Part shown: positions 37,775 to 45,296 of the stretch, one piece after another
Layout: each line of letters opens with the position of its first letter
Numbering within the stretch: position 1 is the first letter of the stretch
DNA from: Streptomyces sp. Ru73
GTDB lineage: Bacteria > Actinomycetota > Actinomycetes > Streptomycetales > Streptomycetaceae
Direction of reading: 5' to 3'
Length of the DNA: 64,000 nucleotides
Assembly (NCBI RefSeq): GCF_002920575.1
Contig: NZ_PQSQ01000034.1
Location: 1-64,000 of the forward strand
The notes under the pieces: model-generated
The model's database searches: none
What the model saw: only the letters and a program-made list of their open reading frames with translations
Told to the model about the DNA's origin: nothing
Made by a program: the position numbers and the translations under genes

Positions 37775-39217
37775 ATGTCCCCACCGCCCCGCACCCTCCC
37801 GCTCCCCGCACCCGGCAGGCGGCGCCGGCGCGCCCGGTGGATCGTGCGGGTGACCGCCGCCGCCTCCGTCGTCCTGCTGGCCGCGAGCGGCGTCGGGCAC
37901 GCGATGGTCACCGGGGTGGAGAAGGGCATCACCCGGGTGGACGCCTTCAAGGGCATGGACCACCGGCCGCGCCCCGCCACCGGCCACGGGATGACCTTCC
38001 TGGTCGCGGGGACGGACGGCCGGGACCGGCTGTCCAAGGCGGAGAAGGACCGCTACCACCTCGGCGGTGCGCCCTGTCACTGCACCGACACGCTCATGCT
38101 CGTCCACCTCTCGGCGGCCAGGGACCGGGCCAGCGTGATCAGCCTGCCGCGCGACTCCTACGCCGAGGCGCCGGAGTACAGGGACGAGAAGTCCGGGCGG
38201 ACGGTGCCGGCCCACCCCATCCGGCTGAACGCGGCGTACGCGGAGGGCGGCCCGAACCTCACCGTCCGCACCGTCGAGCACATGACCGGCGTGCACATCG
38301 ATCACTACCTGGAGGTCGACTTCACCAGCTTCATGAAGACGGTGGACGCGGTCGGCGGGGTGCAGGTGTGCACCTCCACCCCGCTGAAGGACCGCTACAC
38401 CGGCCTGGACCTGCCGCGCGGCCGCAGCGAGCTGAACGGCGGCGAGGCACTGCAGTACGTACGCGCCCGGCACCTGGACGGCGGCTCGGACCTGGGCCGC
38501 ATGCAGCGCCAGCAGCGCTTCCTGGTGGCCCTGCTGCACCGGATCACCGACTCGGACGCCCTGGTGAACCCCGTACGGTTCAAGAAGGTCACCTCGACCG
38601 TGCTGGACTCGCTGCGGGCCGACGCCGGCTTCGGCCCGGACGAGATGATGGCCCTCGGCCAGGCGCTGCGCGGCTTCAAGCCCTCCTCGTCGGAGTTCGT
38701 CTCCGTGCCCATCGGTGACATGAACTACACCGACCCGAAGCTGGGCTCGACGGTGAAGTGGGACGAGGACCGCGCGAAGAAGCTCTTCGAGGCCATCCGC
38801 GCGGACCGCCCGCTCGCCGTGCACAAGAAGCGCAAGCAGCGCGCGACCATGGTCGACGTGGCGCCGGGCGAGGTCCGGGTGCAGGTCGAGAACGGCACCC
38901 GGGTCAGCGGGCAGGCCGCCAGGACCGACAAGGCGCTGCGGGCCGAGGGCTTCGCGACCACGGGTGCGCCGCGCAACGCGCAGTCGCCCGCCGAGCACAC
39001 CGAGATCAGCTACGACCCGCGCTGGGACCGCTCCGTACGGACGCTGGCCGCCGCGCTGCCCGGCGCGAAGCTGCGGAAGGTGCCGGGCCAGGGCCCGGTG
39101 CTGCGGGTCACGCTCGGCCCCGACCACAAGGAGGTGCACAAGGTGCGCGCCGAGGTGCCGGAGCCGGGCTCGGGCGATGCCCCGGCGGTCACGGGGGACG
39201 AGGAGGAGTGCCGGTGA
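37775..39217 (+). CDS. LCP-family envelope ligase with LytR_C domain, copy 4
   Basis: 480 residues, ATG at 37775 behind GAGGAGGTG. Very short cytoplasmic tail, membrane helix about 22-44. The LCP core has FLVAGTDGRDRLSKAEKDRY, TDTLMLVHLS, VISLPRDSYAEAP and NGGEALQYVRARHLDGGSD. A Cys-His-Cys element (Cys101, Cys103) sits in the active-site loop just ahead of TDTLML, unlike the other copies. The LytR_C domain starts near residue 370 (VRVQVENGTRVSGQAARTDKAL). It converges on the thioesterase gene with a 10-base gap. Confidence 0.92.
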   Translation: MSPPPRTLPLPAPGRRRRRARWIVRVTAAASVVLLAASGVGHAMVTGVEKGITRVDAFKGMDHRPRPATGHGMTFLVAGTDGRDRLSKAEKDRYHLGGAPCHCTDTLMLVHLSAARDRASVISLPRDSYAEAPEYRDEKSGRTVPAHPIRLNAAYAEGGPNLTVRTVEHMTGVHIDHYLEVDFTSFMKTVDAVGGVQVCTSTPLKDRYTGLDLPRGRSELNGGEALQYVRARHLDGGSDLGRMQRQQRFLVALLHRITDSDALVNPVRFKKVTSTVLDSLRADAGFGPDEMMALGQALRGFKPSSSEFVSVPIGDMNYTDPKLGSTVKWDEDRAKKLFEAIRADRPLAVHKKRKQRATMVDVAPGEVRVQVENGTRVSGQAARTDKALRAEGFATTGAPRNAQSPAEHTEISYDPRWDRSVRTLAAALPGAKLRKVPGQGPVLRVTLGPDHKEVHKVRAEVPEPGSGDAPAVTGDEEECR

Positions 39218-39227
39218 GCCGCGCGGC

Positions 39228-39782
39228 TCAGTCGTCGACGACGCCGTCGGCGGTGCGGCGCTCGCGCAGCTCCTTGATGGCACGCCGGCGGGCCAGCCGG
39301 TGCGTGCGGCGGATCTGGGCCTCCTGGTAGCGGCGCTTGTCGCGCTCGGTCTCGGGGATCACCGGCGGGACCGGGCGCGGCTTGCCGTTCTCGTCGACGG
39401 CGGCGAAGACCAGGTAGGCGGAGCCGACCTGCTGGGCGGGGGTGGACTCGTTCCAGCGCTCGGCCAGCACCCGCACGCCGATCTCCATCGAGGACCGGCC
39501 GGTCCAGTTGACCTGGGCCTTCACATGCACCAGGTCGCCGACCCTGACCGGCTCCAGGAAGGCCATCTCGTCCATGGAGGCGGTGACGGCCGGGCCGCCG
39601 GAGTGCCGGCCGGCCACCGCGCCCGCCGCGTCGTCCACCAGCTTCATGATCACGCCACCGTGGACGGTGCCGAGGAGATTGGTGTGGCTCGCATCCATGA
39701 TGTGGCTGAGCGTCGTACGCGAGACGGAGGTGGGCTTGCCCGGGAGGCTGCCCTCCTGGCTGTCGGTGACGAGATCGGTCAT
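39228..39782 (-). CDS. Acyl-CoA thioesterase, hotdog fold
   Basis: 184 residues, ATG at 39782. Hydrolyses acyl-CoA to free acid and CoA in the cytosol. The hotdog domain (about 20-130) shows LSHIMDASHTNLLGTVHGGVIMKLVDDAAG with the usual Asn and the following Asp, then ASMDEMAFLEPVRVGDLVHVKAQVNW. It matches the BACH/YciA-type cytosolic thioesterases. The C-terminal ~45 residues are a charged helix rich in Arg. It is encoded inside the LCP cluster on the opposite strand, with no obvious functional tie. Confidence 0.92.
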   Translation of the reverse strand: MTDLVTDSQEGSLPGKPTSVSRTTLSHIMDASHTNLLGTVHGGVIMKLVDDAAGAVAGRHSGGPAVTASMDEMAFLEPVRVGDLVHVKAQVNWTGRSSMEIGVRVLAERWNESTPAQQVGSAYLVFAAVDENGKPRPVPPVIPETERDKRRYQEAQIRRTHRLARRRAIKELRERRTADGVVDD

Positions 39783-40059
39783 ACGTCCACCCTATGCACC
39801 CCGGGAGACACCTTCTGCCCGAGACCGTCGCGGAGGTCCCCGACCGGTCCGGTTTGCTTGTGATTCATGTCATTACGGTCGCAATCGCGCGCAAACGTAC
39901 GTCCCGAGCGTCCCGAAACGTCGCCTCCCGTCCCACCCGGCCCAATGGTCACGCGCTCCCCTTTATGCCGCCCCGTTTTGCATCAGCTCTGCAACAGCCG
40001 GGGTCCGATCCCGTCCCCGCCCTGTATGGCGGGCCGGACCGGCAGGCACACTTTGCTGC

Positions 40060-41346
40060 ATGAACGAGTGGCGCGACGGGCTCGCCCGTGACGACGACAG
40101 GAACCGGTACGGACGCGGCAGCGGCAGCGCCCAGCCGGAGGGCGCGCGCGCCATGCGACAGGTGCGCCGGGAGCCCGCTCCCGCCCACGGCGAGCCGCCG
40201 CTGCCGCCCGGCATGTCCCCGCGCCGGCAGGCCGTGCCGCCGCAGCCGGGGCACGACGGCGGGTACGGCGGCGGCCGGTACGACGACGGGTACAACACCG
40301 GTCAGGTCTACGGCGGCGGCCGCGGCGGTGGCGGCGGCTACGACGACGGCTACCGGCCGCGCCCGAACTGGGGCCGGCGCATCAAGGCGACCGTCCTCAC
40401 GCTGGTCGTCGTCCTGCTCGTCGCCACGGTCGGCACGTACTTCTGGGCCGACTCCAAGATGCGCAAGGAGGTCGACCTCAGCAAGGTGATCGACCGCCCC
40501 GAGGAGGGCGACGGCACCAACTACCTGATCGTCGGCTCGGACAGCCGCGAGGGCATGTCGGCGCAGCAGAAGAAGGACCTGCACACCGGCTCCGCCGAGG
40601 GCAAGCGCACCGACTCGATGATGATCCTGCACACCGGGTCCAACGGCCCGACGCTGATCTCGCTGCCGCGTGACTCCAACGTCACGATCCCGCAGTTCCG
40701 CGGCTCGGAGTCCGGCAAGATGCAGCCCGCCATGGGCGCCAACAAGCTCAACGCCGCGTACTCCATCGACGGCCCGCAGCTGCTGGTCCGCACGGTCGAG
40801 TACAACACCGGCCTGCACATCGACCACTACGCCGAGATCGGCTTCGCCGGCTTCGCGAACATCGTGGACGCCATCGGCGGCGTGGACATGAAGCTGGACA
40901 AGGGCTTCAAGGACAAGTGGTCCGGCGCCGACTTCAAGGCCGGCGAGCAGACCCTCAACGGCCAGCAGGCCCTGGCGTACGTCCGTACCCGGCACGCCTT
41001 CGCCGGCAGCGACCTGGACCGCACCAAGAACCAGCAGAAGTTCCTCTCCACGCTGGCCCACCAGGTGGCCTCGCCCGGCACGCTGCTGAACCCCTTCGAG
41101 CTGTACCCCGCGATGGGCGCCGGCCTGGACACCCTGATCGTCGACAAGGACATGGGCCCGTACTCGCTGGCCAAGATGTTCTTCGCGCTGAAGGACGTCA
41201 CCAGCAAGGGCGGCGACGGGAAGTCGATGAACATGCCGGTCTCCGGCAGCGTCGGCGGCAACCTCGCGTGGGACATGCCCAAGGTCAAGCAGCTGGTGAA
41301 CGAGCTGAAGAACGACGACCCGGTGACGGTCTCCGCCGACCAGTGA
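40060..41346 (+). CDS. LCP-family envelope ligase, copy 5
   Basis: 428 residues from ATG 40060. No clear Shine-Dalgarno precedes it; the open frame upstream is shadow of the thioesterase gene. The ~106-residue cytoplasmic tail is Gly/Tyr/Arg/Asp-rich (GGYGGGRYDDGYNTGQ). Membrane helix about 107-129. The LCP domain has YLIVGSDSREGMSAQQKKDL, KRTDSMMILHTG, LISLPRDSNVTIP and NGQQALAYVRTRHAFAGSD. No LytR_C domain: the protein ends soon after the LCP core. Followed by a very strong terminator. Confidence 0.92.
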   Translation: MNEWRDGLARDDDRNRYGRGSGSAQPEGARAMRQVRREPAPAHGEPPLPPGMSPRRQAVPPQPGHDGGYGGGRYDDGYNTGQVYGGGRGGGGGYDDGYRPRPNWGRRIKATVLTLVVVLLVATVGTYFWADSKMRKEVDLSKVIDRPEEGDGTNYLIVGSDSREGMSAQQKKDLHTGSAEGKRTDSMMILHTGSNGPTLISLPRDSNVTIPQFRGSESGKMQPAMGANKLNAAYSIDGPQLLVRTVEYNTGLHIDHYAEIGFAGFANIVDAIGGVDMKLDKGFKDKWSGADFKAGEQTLNGQQALAYVRTRHAFAGSDLDRTKNQQKFLSTLAHQVASPGTLLNPFELYPAMGAGLDTLIVDKDMGPYSLAKMFFALKDVTSKGGDGKSMNMPVSGSVGGNLAWDMPKVKQLVNELKNDDPVTVSADQ

Positions 41347-41357
41347 CCCGTCGTCCG

Positions 41358-41408
41358 GCACGCGGGAAGGCCCCGGCTCCTCGGAGGAGCCGGGGCCTTC
41401 CCGCGTGC
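41358..41408. terminator. Very strong bidirectional terminator
   Basis: A perfect 24-base-pair stem (41358-41381 with 41385-41408) and a 3-base loop, between LCP copy 5 and the convergent acyl-CoA dehydrogenase gene. Confidence 0.9.
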
Positions 41409-41421
41409 AGGGGGCCCGCCG

Positions 41422-42594
41422 TTACGGCAGGTTCCGCGCCATGACGATGCGCTGGACCTGGTTGGTGCCCTCGTAGATCTGGGTGATCTTCGCGTCGCGC
41501 ATCATGCGCTCCAGCGGGTAGTCCCGGGTGTAGCCGTAGCCGCCGAGGAGCTGGACCGCGTCGGTGGTGATCTCCATGGCCGCGTCGGAGGCGTAGCACT
41601 TGGCGGCCGCACCGAAGAAGGTGAGGTCCTCGTCCTTGCCGCCGGCGGAGATCCGCTCGGACTTGGCGGCCGCCGCGTAGGTGAGCTGGCGGGCGGCCTC
41701 CAGCTTCATGGCCATGTCGGCGAGCATGAACTGCACGCCCTGGAAGTCGCCGATCGGCTTGCCGAACTGCTTGCGCTCCTGGACGTACCCCTTGGCGTAG
41801 TCCAGCGCGCCCTGGGCGATGCCCAGCGCCTGGGCCGCGATGGTGATGCGGGTGTGGTCCAGGGTCTTCATGGCGGTGGCGAAGCCGGTGCCCTCCGCGC
41901 CGATCATGCGGTCGGCGGGGATGCGCACGTTGTCCAGGTAGACCTCGCGGGTCGGCGAGCCCTTGATGCCCAGCTTCTTCTCCGGCGCGCCGAAGGAGAC
42001 GCCCTCGTCGCCCTTCTCCACCACGAAGGCGGAGATGCCCTTGGAGCGCTTCTCGGGGTCGGTGACGGCCATCACGGTGTAGTACTCCGAGACGCCGGCG
42101 TTGGTGATCCAGCGCTTGACGCCGTTGAGCACCCAGGAGTCGCCGTCGCGCACGGCACGGGTCTTCATGCCCGCCGCGTCCGAGCCCGCGTCCGGCTCGG
42201 AGAGGCAGTAGGAGAACATCGCGTCGCCCTTGGCCAGCGGGCCCAGGTACTTCTTCTTCAGCTCCTCGGAGCCGGAGAGGATCACCGGCAGCGAGCCCAG
42301 CTTGTTCACCGCGGGGATCAGGGAGGAGGAGGCGCAGACGCGGGCCACCTCCTCGATGACGATGACGGTGGCCAGCGCGTCGGCGCCGGCGCCGCCGTAG
42401 GACTCGGGGACGTGCACGGCGTGCAGGTCATTGGCGACCAGCGCGTCCAGCGCCTCCTGCGGGAAGCGCGCCTCCTCGTCGACCTCGGTGGCGAACGGCG
42501 CGATCTTCGCCTCGGCGAGCGCGCGCACCGACTCGCGGAGCATGTCGTGCTCCTCGGCCGGCCGGTACAGATCGAAATCGGCGTTTCCCGCCAA
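41422..42594 (-). CDS. Acyl-CoA dehydrogenase
   Basis: FAD enzyme introducing the alpha-beta double bond in acyl-CoA during fatty- or branched-acid breakdown. 390 residues with a TTG start at 42594 after a GAGATGAGAG stretch. Typical features: YGGAGADALATVIVIEEVAR, the flavin-binding FSYCLSEPDAGSDA and KRWITNAGVSEYY, QFGKPIGDFQGVQFMLADMA, and the C-terminal IYEGTNQVQRIVMARNL with the catalytic Glu position of short-chain types. Substrate chain length cannot be read. An inverted repeat upstream may bind a TetR-type regulator. Confidence 0.95.
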   Translation of the reverse strand: MAGNADFDLYRPAEEHDMLRESVRALAEAKIAPFATEVDEEARFPQEALDALVANDLHAVHVPESYGGAGADALATVIVIEEVARVCASSSLIPAVNKLGSLPVILSGSEELKKKYLGPLAKGDAMFSYCLSEPDAGSDAAGMKTRAVRDGDSWVLNGVKRWITNAGVSEYYTVMAVTDPEKRSKGISAFVVEKGDEGVSFGAPEKKLGIKGSPTREVYLDNVRIPADRMIGAEGTGFATAMKTLDHTRITIAAQALGIAQGALDYAKGYVQERKQFGKPIGDFQGVQFMLADMAMKLEAARQLTYAAAAKSERISAGGKDEDLTFFGAAAKCYASDAAMEITTDAVQLLGGYGYTRDYPLERMMRDAKITQIYEGTNQVQRIVMARNLP

Positions 42595-42617
42595 GGTCTC
42601 TCATCTCCCCTGAGTGC

Positions 42618-42629
42618 TAACTACCGTTA
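42618..42629. promoter_or_regulatory. TAAC-4-GTTA operator candidate
   Basis: TAACTACCGTTA, a 4+4 inverted repeat, 24 bases upstream of the acyl-CoA dehydrogenase start. A TetR-type regulator site of lipid metabolism is possible. Confidence 0.3.
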
Positions 42630-42772
42630 AGTAACCTGTCGCGTTTCCCCGAATTCTAGAGCCGTGGCATGCCCTGGGGTACGTGAGGTTGCCGACAACG
42701 TCCGGATCGCGCACGCCCCGTCACGGATATGCTCGGGCCCGCAGCGTCACCGAGTTCGCATTTGGAGCATCC

Positions 42773-44113
42773 ATGCCCCTCAAGATCACCGTGATCGGCA
42801 CCGGCTACCTCGGCGCCACGCACGCCGCCGCCATGGCCGAGCTCGGCTTCGAGGTGCTGGGGCTCGACATCGTGCCCGAGAAGATCGAGATGCTCGGCCG
42901 CGGTGAGGTGCCCCTGTACGAGCCCGGCCTGGAGGAGCTGCTGCGCAAGCACGTCGCCGGGCTGCCGGGCTCCAGCGGGCGGCTGCGGTTCACCACCTCG
43001 TGGGAAGAGGCCGGTGCCTTCGGTGACGTGCACTTCGTGTGCGTGAACACCCCGCAGAAGCACGGCGAGTACGCCTGTGACATGTCCTACGTCGACAGCG
43101 CCTTCGAGTCGCTGGCGCCGCACCTGACGCGCCCCACGCTGGTGGTCGGCAAGTCCACCGTGCCGGTCGGCAGCGCGGCGCGGCTCGCGAAGCGGCTGGC
43201 CGAGCTGGCCCCGGCCGGCGAGGAGGCCGAGCTGGCCTGGAACCCCGAATTCCTGCGCGAGGGCTTCGCGGTCCAGGACACCCTGCACCCGGACCGGATC
43301 GTGGTCGGCGTCGCGAGCGACCGCGCCGAGTCGCTGCTGCGCGAGGTGTACGCCACGCCGCTGGCCGAGGGCTCGCCGTTCGTCGTCATGGACTACCCGA
43401 CCGCCGAGCTGGTGAAGACCGCGGCCAACTCCTTCCTGGCCACCAAGATCTCCTTCATCAACGCGATGGCCGAGATCTGTGAGGCGGCCGACGGCGACGT
43501 CATGAAGCTGGCCGAGGCGATCGGCCACGACGAGCGGATCGGCAAGAAGTTCCTGCGCGCCGGGGTCGGCTTCGGCGGCGGTTGCCTGCCCAAGGACCTG
43601 CGCGCCTTCATGGCGCGCGCCGGTGAGCTGGGCGCCGACCAGGCGCTGACCTTCCTCCGCGAGATCGACTCGATCAACATGCGCCGCCGCGGGCACATGG
43701 TGGAGCTGGCGCGCGAGGCGGTCGGCGGCGGCTTCCTCGGCAAGCGGGTCGCCGTCCTGGGCGCGACCTTCAAGCCGGACTCCGACGACGTGCGCGACTC
43801 CCCCGCGCTGAACGTCGCGGGCCAGATCCACCTCCAGGGCGGCCAGGTCACGGTGTACGACCCCAAGGGCATGGAGAACGCCCGCCGGGTCTTCCCCACC
43901 CTCGGGTACGCGCCGACCGCGCTGGACGCGGTGCGCGGCGCCGACGTGGTGCTGCACCTGACCGAGTGGCGCGAGTTCCGCGAGCTGGACCCGGCGACGC
44001 TGGGCGAGGTCGCGGCGCACCGCCGCATCCTGGACGGCCGCAACGCGCTCGACCCGGAGCTGTGGCGCAAGGCCGGCTGGACGTACCGGGCGCTGGGCCG
44101 CCCGCGCGCGTAA
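42773..44113 (+). CDS. UDP-glucose 6-dehydrogenase family
   Basis: NAD-dependent two-step oxidation of a nucleotide sugar, most likely UDP-glucose to UDP-glucuronate. Start ATG 42773 with TTGGAG upstream; 446 residues. N-terminal NAD fold LKITVIGTGYLGATHAAAMAELGFEV, catalytic Cys271 in FGGGCLPKDLRAF, FINAMAEICEAADGDV, and C-terminal LGATFKPDSDDVRDSPALNV. The start shifts past an upstream ATG at 42683 that lacks conservation. GDP-mannose dehydrogenase is the main alternative. It may supply uronic acid for the envelope polymers that LCP enzymes attach. Confidence 0.93.
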   Translation: MPLKITVIGTGYLGATHAAAMAELGFEVLGLDIVPEKIEMLGRGEVPLYEPGLEELLRKHVAGLPGSSGRLRFTTSWEEAGAFGDVHFVCVNTPQKHGEYACDMSYVDSAFESLAPHLTRPTLVVGKSTVPVGSAARLAKRLAELAPAGEEAELAWNPEFLREGFAVQDTLHPDRIVVGVASDRAESLLREVYATPLAEGSPFVVMDYPTAELVKTAANSFLATKISFINAMAEICEAADGDVMKLAEAIGHDERIGKKFLRAGVGFGGGCLPKDLRAFMARAGELGADQALTFLREIDSINMRRRGHMVELAREAVGGGFLGKRVAVLGATFKPDSDDVRDSPALNVAGQIHLQGGQVTVYDPKGMENARRVFPTLGYAPTALDAVRGADVVLHLTEWREFRELDPATLGEVAAHRRILDGRNALDPELWRKAGWTYRALGRPRA

Positions 44114-44131
44114 GCCGTACCGGACTTCCGT

Positions 44132-44166
44132 ACCGCCCGTCCCGCCGCACCGGCGGGGCGGGCGGT
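44132..44166. terminator. Bidirectional terminator
   Basis: A 16-base-pair stem with one G-U pair, 3-base loop, followed by GCCGTTTT. It ends the dehydrogenase gene and serves the convergent CGNR gene. Confidence 0.85.
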
Positions 44167-44231
44167 GCCGTTTTCCGGCCGCGGCAGGCTCCGGCCGCCG
44201 GGCGGCGGAGCAGTACGGAGCCGCGCGGCCG

Positions 44232-44795
44232 TCAGCCGGACTCCGCCGCGCGCCGGGCCCGGTACGTGCGCATCTTCGCCCGGCTGCCGCACACCGCCAT
44301 GGAGCACCACCGGCCCCGCCCGCCTGGGCTGCGGTCGTAGAACACCCACTGGCAGTCGTGCGCCTCGCATGCCTTGAGGCGGGGCCAGCTGCCGTCGGCC
44401 GCAGCGGTCGCGATGCCGGCGGCGATCCGGGCGGTCAGCGCGGCGGCGCCGGTGAGCCCGGCGGCCGGGCGCAGCGCGGCCTCGCCGCGGGCGTCGACGG
44501 CGAGGGTGAGGGGCGCGTCGGCGAGCAGCGCGTTCAGCGTCCGCCCGGTCTCCGCGGGCACGTCCTGGCCGGTGTGCGCGAGACAGGCGGCGCGCAGCGC
44601 CTCGCGGAGCCGCCGGACGGCGTCCAGCTCGTGCGTGCCGGCGGACGCCGGCGGCACGCCGTGGTCGCGCAGGAAGGCGGCGAGTGCGCCGGGGGCCGCC
44701 AGCGCGTCCTGTCCGGTTTCGATGTCGAGGGTGTTCGCCAGCTCCTGGACCAGGGCCAGGGGAGGCGGCGCGCTGCGGTCGGCCACCCTTGCCAC
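44232..44795 (-). CDS. CGNR zinc-finger (ABATE) family putative regulator
   Basis: 187 residues from the GTG at 44795. An N-terminal helical ABATE-type domain (LALVQELANTLDIETGQDAL) is followed by the C-terminal CGNR zinc finger: LKACEAHDCQWVFYDRSPGGRGRWCSMAVCGSRAKMRTYRAR. Here the name motif reads CGSR, a known variant. The four Cys would bind zinc and the basic tail could bind DNA. It diverges from a VOC gene over 65 bases that hold GTTAC/GTAAC half-sites, suggesting control of both genes. Confidence 0.88.
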   Translation of the reverse strand: MARVADRSAPPPLALVQELANTLDIETGQDALAAPGALAAFLRDHGVPPASAGTHELDAVRRLREALRAACLAHTGQDVPAETGRTLNALLADAPLTLAVDARGEAALRPAAGLTGAAALTARIAAGIATAAADGSWPRLKACEAHDCQWVFYDRSPGGRGRWCSMAVCGSRAKMRTYRARRAAESG

Positions 44796-44820
44796 GTTAC
44801 CGGCACTGGGCCATCATGCA

Positions 44821-44833
44821 GTAACCGAGTTAC
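44821..44833. promoter_or_regulatory. Operator candidate between CGNR and VOC genes
   Basis: GTAAC-CGA-GTTAC, a perfect 5-base inverted repeat. Further GTTAC at 44796-44800 and GGTAAC overlapping the VOC ribosome site near 44850 give four half-sites in ~60 bases. This is consistent with autoregulation. Confidence 0.4.
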
Positions 44834-44860
44834 CGCTACCCCTGCGCAGGAGGTAACACC

Positions 44861-45235
44861 ATGGCCATCGCTGAGTTCGGCGTCGTCGTGCTCGACGCCC
44901 CCGACCCCGTGGCGCTCGCCGAGTTCTACGCCGGACTGCTCGGCTGGCAGGTCGGCGAGCTCGAGGAGGACGGCACCTGGATCGAGGTGAACGGGCCGCA
45001 GGGCCGGCTGCTCGCCTTCCAGAAGGCGCCCGACATGGTGCCGCCGGACTGGCCCAGCGGAGAGCGGTCCCAGCAGTTCCACCTGGACTTCCGGGTGCCG
45101 CGGGAGCGGATCGAGGAGGCCGAGCGCGAGGCGCTGAAGCTGGGCGCGCGGCTCGTCCAGACCGACGACGGCGACCGCAACTGGCGGGTCTACCTCGACC
45201 CGGCCGGGCATCCGTTCTGTCTCTGCCTGCACTGA
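44861..45235 (+). CDS. VOC (glyoxalase-like) family protein
   Basis: 124 residues, ATG at 44861 after a strong AGGAGGT site. Single vicinal-oxygen-chelate domain: EFGVVVLDAPDPVALAEFYAGLLGWQVG, HLDFRVP and DPAGHPFCLCLH. The substrate is unknown; members range from glyoxalases to antibiotic-binding proteins. Its divergence from the CGNR gene suggests that protein regulates it. Confidence 0.92.
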   Translation: MAIAEFGVVVLDAPDPVALAEFYAGLLGWQVGELEEDGTWIEVNGPQGRLLAFQKAPDMVPPDWPSGERSQQFHLDFRVPRERIEEAEREALKLGARLVQTDDGDRNWRVYLDPAGHPFCLCLH

Positions 45236-45249
45236 CGACGGGCCGGCGC

Positions 45250-45278
45250 GGGGCGGGCGGGAGCTTCCCGCCCGCCCC
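45250..45278. terminator. Bidirectional terminator
   Basis: GGGGCGGGCGGGA-GCT-TCCCGCCCGCCCC, a perfect 13-base-pair stem, between the VOC gene and the convergent dipeptidase-like gene. Confidence 0.88.
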
Positions 45279-45296
45279 TCCGCCGTTCCGCGCCCG

